Source of the DNA: Chitinophagaceae bacterium
Lineage (GTDB): Bacteria > Bacteroidota > Bacteroidia > Chitinophagales > Chitinophagaceae
Direction of reading: 5' to 3'
DNA: 24,645 bases
Assembly: GCA_947468255.1 (NCBI GenBank)
Contig: CANIMM010000014.1
Span: 1-24,645, forward strand
This document shows positions 17,880 to 24,645 of the stretch, one piece after another. The position numbers and the translations under genes were made by a program. Each line of letters begins with the position of its first letter. Within the stretch, counting starts at the first letter, position 1. The notes under the pieces are model-generated. The model saw nothing but the letters and a program-made list of their open reading frames with translations. It did no database searches and was not told the origin of the DNA.

Positions 17880-18185
17880 AAAATACCAGATTTATAAAAC
17901 ACTAATTCACAATGAAAACTTGTTTTTATTACAAATTTGTGCGACTAAATTAAAACTAATAAGCCATAAATAGGTGTCGTCCGAAGAAAATGGGCTATTT
18001 GCTGCATTCAGAAAGCATTAAATATTGCTAAACAAGATCAAACTTGAATACATATCAATTTTTCAATTGTTTAGATATTCAAATCTCCAGTGAATGATTT
18101 TCCATAAACTAATAAGTACTTGCTGGGCTTTTTGACAATAGAATAGATCAGCAAGATTACTGTACCTTCATATTGTTAAAAGGTA
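17880..18185. other. Gene-free intergenic stretch upstream of the barrel operon
   Basis: No plausible reading frame, RNA gene or strong hairpin was found. The promoter of the minus-strand barrel/GLPGLI operon must lie here. The best candidate is CAAATTTG at about 17934-17941, one mismatch from TAnnTTTG, but no TTG box is suitably placed. The 10-mer TGCTGGGCTT at 18121-18130 recurs at 18301-18310. Confidence 0.5.
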
Positions 18186-18383
18186 GTGAAATTACTTGAC
18201 ACACAGAAAATACTTGTGGGTGCTAAACTTAGCAATACTGAACAAGCGATACTGGAAGAATTAAGTGAGAAAGGATTAGAAAATAAGACTCAACCCAAGA
18301 TGCTGGGCTTGTCGAAATTCAACTGCATTGACGCCATCATTAAAACCGTTGTAAATATTATAGCATATGATTTATTCTTCTAG
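18186..18383 (+). pseudogene. Probable decayed LuxR-type HTH (response-regulator C-terminus)
   Basis: A 65-codon frame with only a GTG start. Its middle, LSNTEQAILEELSEKGLENK then MLGLSKF and IKTVVNI, follows the layout of the LuxR/NarL-type DNA-binding domain of Bacteroidota response regulators: L-(T/S)-x-x-E-x-x-(I/V)-L-x-x-L-(S/A)-x-GL-x-NK, then L-(G/F)-(L/I)-S, then T-V-x-x-H-(I/L)-x-x-(V/I)-x-x-I. It departs from it at points that should be invariant: an extra residue before GLENK, NCI in place of TV with one residue too many, and Ile where the conserved His should be. The tail after IKTVVNI is wrong, and no receiver domain precedes it. A remnant of a regulator gene is the likeliest reading; a small expressed protein or chance are alternatives. 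The frame overlaps the first 17 nt of the downstream gene. Confidence 0.4.
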
Positions 18384-19245
18384 AAATGGGATCCTTGTTG
18401 CAAGTTTGGCCTTATGTTCAATACTAAGCCATTCATCGGTAATAGCTCAGGAATGGAGTACTTCGAAAAATTCAAGTGGACTTGAGCCGGCTAAACTGCA
18501 AGATTATTTTCCAAAACCAAAACATGGCAATACCTATGTTATTGCCCACCGTGGCGCGCATGTTGGGATTCCTGAAAATTCATTAGCAGCCATTCAAAAA
18601 GCCATCGACCTAGGTTGTGACTTCGTTGAGATAGATACTCGAGCAACAAAAGATGGGCGCATTGTTAGTGTACACAATGCTGAAGTGGATCGTTATGTGA
18701 TTGGAAAAACAGGAAAGGTAAAAGATTTCACCCTTGAACAGATTAAGCAATTAGACATTGGGGAGAATTTAGGCCCTGAATGGAAAAACACAAGAATCCC
18801 TGGTATTGAAGATATCCTGCAGTTGTGTCGGGGCCAGATAGGCATCTACCTCGATCTTAAAGAGCCCTTAGTTCCTGAGCTGCTTCGAATAATTCATACA
18901 TATGATATGGAACGGGATATCATCTGGTATATATCGGCTTCTCAGGTTGAGGTGATTAAAGAATTACAAGACCTATGTTATAAATGTATAGCGATGCCCG
19001 ACCCTGGTCCTGAAAAAAACATCCTGAAGGTGGAGCAATTATTTCGTCCCCGAATTTTAGCAAGTGATATGGGACAGCTTAGTGAGCAATTTGTAAAATC
19101 AGCGCATGCCGTAAAAGCTAAGGTCTTTGTTGATGAGAAAAAAGGAAACCCTGCTGAGTGGGAAAAAATTATCCAATGGGGAACGGATGGAATTCAAACC
19201 GATGACCCAGCGGCTTTAATTGATTTTCTTAAAACCCGCAAATAA
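18367..19245 (+). CDS. Secreted glycerophosphodiester phosphodiesterase
   Basis: A 292-residue protein with a signal peptide (residues 8-27, ILVASLALCSILSHSSVIA). The GDPD signature is clear: IAHRGAHVGIPENS with H61-R62 and E70-N71, then FVEIDTRATKDG with the metal ligands E88 and D90, then H103 in SVHNAEVDRY, IYLDLKEP later, and the closing GTDGIQTDDPAALIDFL. The enzyme hydrolyses glycerophosphodiesters from degraded phospholipids to glycerol-3-phosphate and an alcohol, outside the cytoplasm. Position 104 is Asn where most members have Asp; I cannot say whether that matters. The ATG at 18367 is well placed for the signal peptide. It is probably transcribed alone, and a weak terminator-like hairpin follows at 19293-19337. 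Confidence 0.92.
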   Translation: MIYSSRNGILVASLALCSILSHSSVIAQEWSTSKNSSGLEPAKLQDYFPKPKHGNTYVIAHRGAHVGIPENSLAAIQKAIDLGCDFVEIDTRATKDGRIVSVHNAEVDRYVIGKTGKVKDFTLEQIKQLDIGENLGPEWKNTRIPGIEDILQLCRGQIGIYLDLKEPLVPELLRIIHTYDMERDIIWYISASQVEVIKELQDLCYKCIAMPDPGPEKNILKVEQLFRPRILASDMGQLSEQFVKSAHAVKAKVFVDEKKGNPAEWEKIIQWGTDGIQTDDPAALIDFLKTRK

Positions 19246-19288
19246 ACTAATGGAATGATCTTTACGAGTTAAAGGATGATTCAGTAAG

Positions 19289-19420
19289 ATGCATGCCCCG
19301 TATGGTTTTCAGGGCTGGTCGGAAGGGGTGTTTTTTTGCCCACTGCTGCTGTTTGTCGCCTTGCTTTTCTACCAGAAATACAGCAACTTAGTTTTGTATC
19401 CAGTTTCGTCGGTCAGTTAA
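19289..19420 (+). CDS. Possible 43-residue membrane microprotein (uncertain)
   Basis: An ATG frame of 43 codons with a TAA at 19418-19420, in a stretch visibly richer in G and C than its surroundings. It would encode a short N-terminus (MHAPYGFQGWSEG), one hydrophobic helix (FFCPLLLFVALLFY) and a polar tail. It ends on the last bases of the minus-strand PorP gene. I do not recognise it. The same DNA contains a terminator-like hairpin, which may explain its composition just as well. Treat as a candidate only. Confidence 0.2.
   Translation: MHAPYGFQGWSEGVFFCPLLLFVALLFYQKYSNLVLYPVSSVS
19293..19337 (+). terminator. Weak terminator-like hairpin after the GDPD gene
   Basis: ATGCCCC at 19293-19299 can pair with GGGGTGT at 19325-19331, with two G-T wobbles, across a 25-nt loop, followed by seven T (19331-19337). 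It lies 48 nt after the phosphodiesterase stop codon. The long loop makes it a poor match to a standard intrinsic terminator. Confidence 0.3.
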
Positions 19421-20424
19421 AATTTCGGGCACTTAATTAAGTTGGTTTTATTGTTATTGAACAACTGAATGATTGAAAATTCAGCCGTGCGATAATAAGC
19501 ACCTGCTGTTTTATCGGATGAATAGTTAATGTCATAAGAAAATCCGATTCTTAATAGATTGTACTCAACGCCAATATAGGGAATGATTGCATCATTATTT
19601 CTTAGCCAAGTACCCAAATACAATTCATAATAACTAGTTGCTCTTCCCGCAATATAATAACTCGCAGCCCCTCCCAAAATTATTTCTCTATAATCCCCTT
19701 GTTGCTGGCATTGAAAACTAGTATGAAAAGTAGTATTCGCTCCCATCGGGAAATACCCACCACCATGAACAGTATACCTTCGCTTAATATAATAATCTGC
19801 ATTTAAAGTACTAGTTGCCGGTTCTAATAAATGATTTACTGCTGCACCAATATAAAGACTTCTGCCATTTTCATTAGAGGCAGTATAAATAAGTCCCGAA
19901 TTGATATCTACTATTTTTTTATAAGTATTGGAGATTTGTAAAGGCTCAGATGTAGTCAATGAAAAACCACCCGGTGTAAGCTGGTCTTCGAATTTTGCCA
20001 AACTGCTATTAAAATTAGAATTCCCATAGGAAGCTTGAAAACCGAGCGTTAACGAATGGTTGGCCAATTCATCAAAACCTTTTTTAAAAGCAAAAGAACC
20101 GGCTAAATAATTTTGTTTTAATAGTCCGTTGCCGCTTTGGTCGGTCAATGCAGATAATCCAACACTTAGTCGATTGTAGGCGGGCATTTTAGTTACTAAA
20201 ATGGGGGCATCTACAGAAAAAGTAGCCGTAGAAAATGCGTTATTAAAAGAAGCCCACTGATTTCTGAAATTTCCTGCAAGCCGTAAAGAACCATTAAAGT
20301 TTCCCGTATTGGCAGGGTTGAGTGTTAATGGGGAAGCGTAAAATTGCGAAAAATTTGCATCCTGCGCGGTCGCGCACAAACCTGTTGTAATCAGTAATAG
20401 GAGTATTGTATTATATTTCAACAT
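19417..20424 (-). CDS. PorP/SprF family type IX secretion system outer membrane protein
   Basis: A 335-residue protein with a signal peptide (residues 1-21). The mature part begins DANFSQFYASPLTLNPANTG, the hallmark of PorP/SprF proteins, followed by FRNQWASF and repeated beta-strand pairs (LSVGLSALTDQSGN, LTLGFQASYGN, LYIGAAVNHL, IIPYIGVEYNLLRIGFSYDIN). These are outer-membrane barrels that help the type IX secretion system deliver or attach cargo; in Flavobacterium, SprF is needed for secretion of the adhesin SprB, which has a type B signal. The gene starts 5 nt after the stop of the large metalloprotease gene, which carries a type B signal, so it is most likely that protein's dedicated partner. 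The rest of the secretion machinery is not in this window. Confidence 0.92.
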   Translation of the reverse strand: MLKYNTILLLLITTGLCATAQDANFSQFYASPLTLNPANTGNFNGSLRLAGNFRNQWASFNNAFSTATFSVDAPILVTKMPAYNRLSVGLSALTDQSGNGLLKQNYLAGSFAFKKGFDELANHSLTLGFQASYGNSNFNSSLAKFEDQLTPGGFSLTTSEPLQISNTYKKIVDINSGLIYTASNENGRSLYIGAAVNHLLEPATSTLNADYYIKRRYTVHGGGYFPMGANTTFHTSFQCQQQGDYREIILGGAASYYIAGRATSYYELYLGTWLRNNDAIIPYIGVEYNLLRIGFSYDINYSSDKTAGAYYRTAEFSIIQLFNNNKTNLIKCPKF

Positions 20425-20429
20425 ATAAA

Positions 20430-23400
20430 TTATCTAAACAAAGTTATATTACCCTTTACTTCTTCTGTAGTTCCGTTATTCAAGGTGATGATAATATAGT
20501 AAACATAGGTTCCATTTTCTGCTATTTTATTTTTATAATACCCATTCCATCCGCCCAGATATTGATTTGGTTTGGTATTCTTAGCAAGAAAAACCCTTTC
20601 TCCCCACCGATTAAAAATTTGAAATTGGTTAACAGAAACTACCTCTTTTCCAGCAATCACATAAAAATAATCATTCACCCCGTCGCCATTTGGAGTAAAC
20701 ACATTGGGCAGTGCCAGATGAGATCGATAATAGGTTTTGATATGCACAAAAGTCGAGTCAGTACAAAAGAACTTATTAGAACCTGCAATTTTATAATCTC
20801 TATCAATATTGGTAATAATGACTGGAGCTATACAGTTGGTACAACTCAATGCTTCACTGGGTGTCCAAAGGAGATTTTTGTAAGTGTCTCCTTGGTTAAT
20901 AATATTGACGGAAAAAGGCTCTCCACGAAATGTATCATAATCAGCGGGCTGCGCTATTAATTTAAAAGGAATGTATTTTTTTTGTAAAATATTATTGGCT
21001 GTTTGCAATTCAAATTGAGTGAGGGATCGATTGATATAAACAAATACATCAGGGGTTTGAGTCATTTTTATGATAGCGGGAACAACCGCACATCCATTGG
21101 TAAATACAGTAGATGAATCAAGAAAAATGGACCCTAATTTATTGGCGGCTCCCAGCGTAATATCGTTATCGAAATATTCAATTTCAACTTTCTTCTTTAA
21201 CCGAGTATAGCCATTGGTTAAACAAACTTTTACAGTAACGAGCAAGCTGTCGTTTTTATAACAATCTATTCCAGCACTATCTAAACTTAGGTCAATTGGA
21301 AAAACTTTAATAAAAGCAATTGCTGAATCAGTACAGTTAAAACCACTGTTGGCCGTCACTTTCATTAAAACGGTATCTGTAACACTAAGTATTGGGTTGA
21401 CACAATTAGTACAAGAAAGGCCAGTGACTGGGCTCCACGAAACAGAAAGAAATGGGTCAACTGATTTTTTTTGCACCAATAATGAAAGAGTTGAATTGGT
21501 ATACACCGTGGTGTCAATAGGAGTGGCAATTATTTTAAATTGAAACTGTTGTATAAAAGCAGTATTGTTGGCTTCGCTCAATTCATCCAACAAATTATTT
21601 TCATCAAATACCAATGTCAACGAATCTTGTTTAGGTTTACTCACCCCAATAATTTGAGTGAAAGTGGAAGAAGAACATTTACCCAAAATGTCGGTTGGTA
21701 ACACAAAGCTATTGTTAAGTTTTTGAGGATTGGGAAGTCCTGGAGATTTGTCATAAAAACTAACGACTGCTCCCGCATGAATGGTATCGTATCCGTTATT
21801 ATTAATTCCAAAAACAACTCGGATACTATCGTTTTTATAACATTTTACGTCAAATATAGCAATAGAACCGTCTGGTTTTGGATCAAGTACGGTCAAGGTA
21901 TAAGTGCCAGAATTAGATACACAAGCGCCTTTAGAAGCAATTAGTTTTATTTTATAAGTTCCTGGCTGCAGGAAATCGTATAAAAGGTCTTGTGATACAC
22001 CCGCATTTGAAAAATTTGCTCCAGTATTATCGGACACAAACCATTGGTAATTGGTTGCGCCATAAGAAGTATTTTGAAAGAGCACTGGGTCTTTATAAAT
22101 AACACTAGCAGATGCTACTATTCTTTTATCTGGCGAGAACCTTGCCAGCACTCCACAATCAGCCATTACATTGCCCGAATAGGAAGAAACACAATTGCCG
22201 GCGGCATTAAAAGCGAGTAATTTTATTACATAGGTCCCAGCAATAGCAACTTGGTAACTAAATGCCTGCGTAGTAGCAGCCAACACCCCATTTACATACC
22301 ACTCATATGTGGAAGCACCTGTTGAGCTGTTATTAAAAACAACTATGTCTCCCACAACTGGATGTGGATTTGAATACCAATCAAACTTTGCCATTACAGC
22401 TCCGTTGCAAGGCGAATTACATCGATCACTATTGAGCAAACTTCCCCCATTAAATATATTCAGAAACGCATGCATCCTGTTTGACTGGCCCTGCGTAAAA
22501 ACCGTAGGGCAAGGACTGCCATAATCCATGAAATTTGAAATATTATCCGGCATATCTTTGGTAAAAGGCCCAGAGATAGTATCAGTATTGCAAGTGTTGT
22601 CGGGGCTTGCACAAGGAGAAGATTTGGTGCTCTTGTCGGGCGGTGTGTCACATACCAAATCTCCATCAAGGGTACAATCTGCATTGGCACAATTTTGTCC
22701 TTGAAAAGTATGTAATAAAGATAAGTAGTGACCCATTTCATGGGCCACCAAGGGGCCGCTCATGCTACTAACCACTAAGCCCCCACCAGCTGAAGCGTAA
22801 CCTCCATAGCCCATTCGTTGCCAGCTACCACATTCAAAAATAGTAGGTGGTATTTCTCCCTTAATTGCAGAAACCAGCCAAATGTTTGCATAAAATGCAG
22901 GATCCCATTGCGTCAAAGTAGCCAATACACCCGACTCCAAATCAACATCTATATTTTCGTAGTAAGTATTGACACGATCGATGCCATTGGTTACAGATCC
23001 GTCGGGCGCTGTATTTGCCAAACAAAATTGAATGCCTGTATTCACTCCCAGCGTATCTACTGAATAAGTTCCTTGGTGTGCAAATGCGGCATTTAACTCT
23101 TTTATGCCATCTATGACCATTTGGTCTGTTACAGATTCGGGGTTCGTGTTAATAATATGAACCACAACAGGGATCGATACAATACCCGTAACAGGTGATA
23201 TCGAAGTGTTTTTTCCAGTACCCCTACGAAGAGCTTTAACCCGCTTGGGGCTAGTGATATTCGTGGCAGAATTGTATCGCCGAATTTGCTCATTCATTTT
23301 TATTTCATTCGACCGGAAGGCTGCATCCATCCGTAGATTTTGTAAAAGATTGTCAGCACCACAGGTAGCAGATTGGGCAAATGTGTCAATATGGTTTAAT

Positions 23401-23456
23401 AAAACTAAGGTCGATATAAGCAGGAATAAACCAAGCAGCCCCTTTTTATTTTGCAT
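20430..23456 (-). CDS. Secreted M43 (pappalysin-like) metalloprotease with PKD domains and type B T9SS signal
   Basis: A 1008-residue multidomain protein. Signal peptide 1-28. Protease domain about 90-345: IPVVVHIIN at 95-103, zinc motif H239-E-M-G-H243-Y-L-S-L-L-H249, a cysteine-rich stretch after it, and the Met-turn NFMDYGSP around M310. PKD-like domains at about 355-430 and 437-525. Two tandem repeats of about 180 residues (538-718 and 731-908) follow. The C-terminus 912-1008 is a gliding-associated type B sorting domain with LPNVFTPNGDGVND, FNRWGERVF and GTYVYYI. The protein should pass the outer membrane by the type IX system. The usual Gly of HExxHxxGxxH is Ser246 here, though the three zinc histidines and the glutamate are intact. 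It is in an operon with the PorP/SprF gene 5 nt downstream. Confidence 0.95.
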   Translation of the reverse strand: MQNKKGLLGLFLLISTLVLLNHIDTFAQSATCGADNLLQNLRMDAAFRSNEIKMNEQIRRYNSATNITSPKRVKALRRGTGKNTSISPVTGIVSIPVVVHIINTNPESVTDQMVIDGIKELNAAFAHQGTYSVDTLGVNTGIQFCLANTAPDGSVTNGIDRVNTYYENIDVDLESGVLATLTQWDPAFYANIWLVSAIKGEIPPTIFECGSWQRMGYGGYASAGGGLVVSSMSGPLVAHEMGHYLSLLHTFQGQNCANADCTLDGDLVCDTPPDKSTKSSPCASPDNTCNTDTISGPFTKDMPDNISNFMDYGSPCPTVFTQGQSNRMHAFLNIFNGGSLLNSDRCNSPCNGAVMAKFDWYSNPHPVVGDIVVFNNSSTGASTYEWYVNGVLAATTQAFSYQVAIAGTYVIKLLAFNAAGNCVSSYSGNVMADCGVLARFSPDKRIVASASVIYKDPVLFQNTSYGATNYQWFVSDNTGANFSNAGVSQDLLYDFLQPGTYKIKLIASKGACVSNSGTYTLTVLDPKPDGSIAIFDVKCYKNDSIRVVFGINNNGYDTIHAGAVVSFYDKSPGLPNPQKLNNSFVLPTDILGKCSSSTFTQIIGVSKPKQDSLTLVFDENNLLDELSEANNTAFIQQFQFKIIATPIDTTVYTNSTLSLLVQKKSVDPFLSVSWSPVTGLSCTNCVNPILSVTDTVLMKVTANSGFNCTDSAIAFIKVFPIDLSLDSAGIDCYKNDSLLVTVKVCLTNGYTRLKKKVEIEYFDNDITLGAANKLGSIFLDSSTVFTNGCAVVPAIIKMTQTPDVFVYINRSLTQFELQTANNILQKKYIPFKLIAQPADYDTFRGEPFSVNIINQGDTYKNLLWTPSEALSCTNCIAPVIITNIDRDYKIAGSNKFFCTDSTFVHIKTYYRSHLALPNVFTPNGDGVNDYFYVIAGKEVVSVNQFQIFNRWGERVFLAKNTKPNQYLGGWNGYYKNKIAENGTYVYYIIITLNNGTTEEVKGNITLFR
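20733..21845 (-). repeat. Two tandem ~180-residue repeats within the metalloprotease gene
   Basis: Unit 1 covers residues 538-718 (DNA 21303-21845) and unit 2 residues 731-908 (20733-21266). Matching landmarks occur in the same order in both: CYKNDS at the start, an acidic EANN/TANN region before FK-IA-P, W-(S/T)-P followed by LSCTNC-x-x-P, and F-(N/F)-CTDS near the end. Each unit looks like a CARDB-type domain plus an Ig-like domain with paired cysteines. Confidence 0.85.
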
Positions 23457-23717
23457 AGATGGGATATTGAGTGAAAGATTAGGCTAACCGCTTTTTAAAG
23501 ATAATGACAATGACAAATTTGAATTAATTGAACCAACACATAACACTATGTTTTTTTTTACAAAACAGTAAGTTCAGATAAATACAAACCACCCATCTTC
23601 AAAATATATAGTGGTGTATATTGCTAAGCAAATATAGCGCTTTGCAAATAATCATAGCTTGCCTGTTATAATACCCAATCCGCTATTCCGCTATAAAAAG
23701 CTTCGCGATTAGGCACA

Positions 23718-23737
23718 AATTCCTTGAAGAAGGAATT
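23718..23737. repeat. Perfect 8-bp hairpin AATTCCTT/AAGGAATT
   Basis: The arms are at 23718-23725 and 23730-23737 with the 4-nt loop GAAG. No T tract follows directly (the nearest is about 18 nt on), so it is not a standard terminator. It could be an operator or an RNA structure in the leader of a plus-strand transcript. Confidence 0.45.
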
Positions 23738-23944
23738 CCATAAAGGCCGATTGGATTTTTTTTGAAAAACAGCTACTTCAGTCTGCGAAAACAACTACAA
23801 AAAAAAATGGACTAAGAATACGATCGCTGCACATATATTTTAAAACAAAATATCTTCACCAACCTACCATTTAAATACGAACCATAATGATCAATCCATC
23901 TTCTGCTATCATCGATCAGGATAGGAGGCAGTGAACCATGGAAG

Positions 23945-23976
23945 CATCCTGACCACCGATCAAAAGGATGTTTTTT
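23945..23976 (+). terminator. Weak terminator-like hairpin with T6 tract
   Basis: CATCCT at 23945-23950 pairs with AGGATG at 23965-23970 across 14 nt, followed by six T (23971-23976). There is no plus-strand gene just upstream for it to terminate. If it acts at all, it would be on a leader transcript about 60 nt before the DUF3050 start. Confidence 0.22.
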
Positions 23977-24038
23977 AAAAAATAAATAAATTCCACAACA
24001 ATCTAACTGCCATTTTTGTTTACAACAAAAAATATACA

Positions 24039-24645
24039 ATGAACGCCCAAGTATTGAAATTAAAGGAGAAAATACAAGCATCAAGGTCTGAGCTGCTAGC
24101 CCATAGCGTTTATACCCAAATCAATGATTTAAAGGGCTTGCAAAAGTTCGCGGAATTCCATGTTTTTGCCGTTTGGGATTTTATGAGTTTATTAAAGTCC
24201 CTACAAATAGGGTTAACCTCTGTGGAAATACCCTGGATGCCCAAAGGTTCTGCCAATACCCGGTTTTTAATCAATGAAATTGTGTTGGGCGAGGAGTCTG
24301 ATGTGGATGAACAAAACAATCGGATTAGTCATTTTGAACTATACCTCCAAGCGATGCGCCAAATGGGAGCCCCCACCCTGCACATCGACTCATTATTAAC
24401 CGATATTGCAGCAGGAAAAGACATTCACCCGGCAATTGAGGATTCTACTTTACCCATTGAAGTGAAACGGTTTTTGGCTTTCACTTTTGACATTGTTCAC
24501 AATGCGCCATTGCATGTAAAGGCGGCCGTATTCACTTTTGGAAGGGAGGATCTGATACCGGACATGTTCAATCAGATTTTAAACGAAGTATATGCCACCC
24601 ATCCCGAAAAGGTTTCCATATTCAAATATTACATTGAAAGGCATA
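24039..24645 (+). CDS. DUF3050 family protein, N-terminal part (3' end outside window)
   Basis: The first 202 codons of a gene cut by the window edge. Conserved DUF3050 features are plain: INDLKGLQKFAEF, then HVFAVWDFMSLLK at about 41-53, LTSVEIPWMP, RFLINEIVLGEESD, and FTFGREDLIPDMF near the end of the visible part. The fold is predicted to be haem-oxygenase-like (all alpha). The conserved acidic and histidine residues could bind a metal, but the function is unknown. Members are usually about 230-270 residues, so most of the protein is present. The ATG at 24039-24041 begins a natural N-terminus (MNAQVLKLKEKI). It has no signal peptide and should be cytoplasmic. It is divergent from the metalloprotease operon, with a 582-nt gap. 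Confidence 0.88.
   Translation, partial: MNAQVLKLKEKIQASRSELLAHSVYTQINDLKGLQKFAEFHVFAVWDFMSLLKSLQIGLTSVEIPWMPKGSANTRFLINEIVLGEESDVDEQNNRISHFELYLQAMRQMGAPTLHIDSLLTDIAAGKDIHPAIEDSTLPIEVKRFLAFTFDIVHNAPLHVKAAVFTFGREDLIPDMFNQILNEVYATHPEKVSIFKYYIERH

Larger units (their letters stand above)
23457..24038. other. 582-nt intergenic region between divergent genes
   Basis: No convincing gene. It must hold the promoters for the metalloprotease operon (minus) and the DUF3050 gene (plus). Weak -7-like boxes are CAAATTTG at 23514-23521 and CATTTTTG at 24011-24018; each has one mismatch to TAnnTTTG and no proper TTG partner. Two hairpins are listed separately. A minus-strand frame across 23812-24084 runs antisense into the start of the DUF3050 gene and is not credible as a gene. 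Confidence 0.5.

Noticed and set aside
18121..18310. 10-bp direct repeat TGCTGGGCTT (18121 and 18301) as a possible target duplication
   Set aside because: The copies are 180 nt apart with no transposase, terminal inverted repeats or compositional shift between them, so chance is the simpler reading.
20406..20960. 184-codon plus-strand reading frame
   Set aside because: It lies antisense to the well-supported type B sorting domain of the metalloprotease and has no recognisable domain; it is a shadow of that gene.
23812..24084. 90-codon minus-strand frame
   Set aside because: It overlaps the start and promoter region of the DUF3050 gene on the opposite strand, and its residue composition is unlike a real protein with many aromatic and Cys residues in no known pattern.
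1..24645. Mobile elements, CRISPR arrays, tRNA or rRNA genes
   Set aside because: I scanned both strands and saw no regularly spaced repeats, transposase or integrase motifs, tRNA-like cloverleaf sequences or rRNA sequence; I had no covariance-model tool, so a divergent RNA gene could have been missed.

Overview
The window looks like the chromosome of a Bacteroidota bacterium, probably a Chitinophagaceae relative; that rank is an inference, because no rRNA or tRNA is present. The evidence is the AT-rich DNA, the lack of Shine-Dalgarno sites, one clean Bacteroidota-type promoter (TTG, 19 nt, TAnnTTTG), and families typical of this phylum: TonB-dependent receptors with a CarboxypepD-like N-terminus, a DUF4249 lipoprotein, a GLPGLI protein, an OMP_b-brl_3-type barrel, a PorP/SprF protein and a type B (gliding-associated) C-terminal secretion signal. 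No insertion sequence, integrase, CRISPR array, toxin-antitoxin pair or phage gene was seen.

Layout. 1-1527 (+): the end of a neutral ceramidase-like gene followed 9 nt later by a membrane-anchored PHP-type phosphoesterase. 1584-4730 (-): a TonB-dependent receptor and a DUF4249 lipoprotein, 3 nt apart, with a recognisable promoter in front. 5014-5778 (-): a secreted TraB/ChaN-like protein. 5980-7203 (-): a secreted sugar-dehydrogenase-like beta-propeller with an excellent intrinsic terminator. 7501-8337 (+): a secreted EEP-fold hydrolase ending 8 nt from the end of a convergent large GH95-like/DUF5703 glycoside hydrolase (8346-11090, -). 11350-12342 (+): a sterol desaturase/fatty-acid hydroxylase family membrane enzyme. 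12492-14075 (+): a Tat-exported, probably TIM-barrel hydrolase of unknown substrate. 14198-17879 (-): an outer-membrane barrel protein and a GLPGLI protein. 17880-18366: a gene-poor gap holding what looks like a decayed LuxR-type HTH. 18367-19245 (+): a secreted glycerophosphodiester phosphodiesterase. 19417-23456 (-): a large secreted M43-type metalloprotease with a type B secretion signal and, 5 nt downstream, its likely PorP/SprF partner. 23457-24038: a gap with hairpins only. 24039 to the end (+): the first 202 codons of a DUF3050 protein.

The genes mostly act at or outside the cell envelope: nutrient uptake (TonB receptor plus lipoprotein), glycan and sugar processing, lipid and phosphoester cleavage, and type IX secretion. 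Several listed starts are shorter than the longest possible reading frame, because the longer versions begin at TTG codons in front of an obvious signal peptide. No wholly new multi-gene system is evident. The best leads are the metalloprotease/PorP pair with its internally duplicated repeats, the decayed HTH, the matching Gly-rich segments in the barrel/GLPGLI pair, and the orphan Tat-exported hydrolase.
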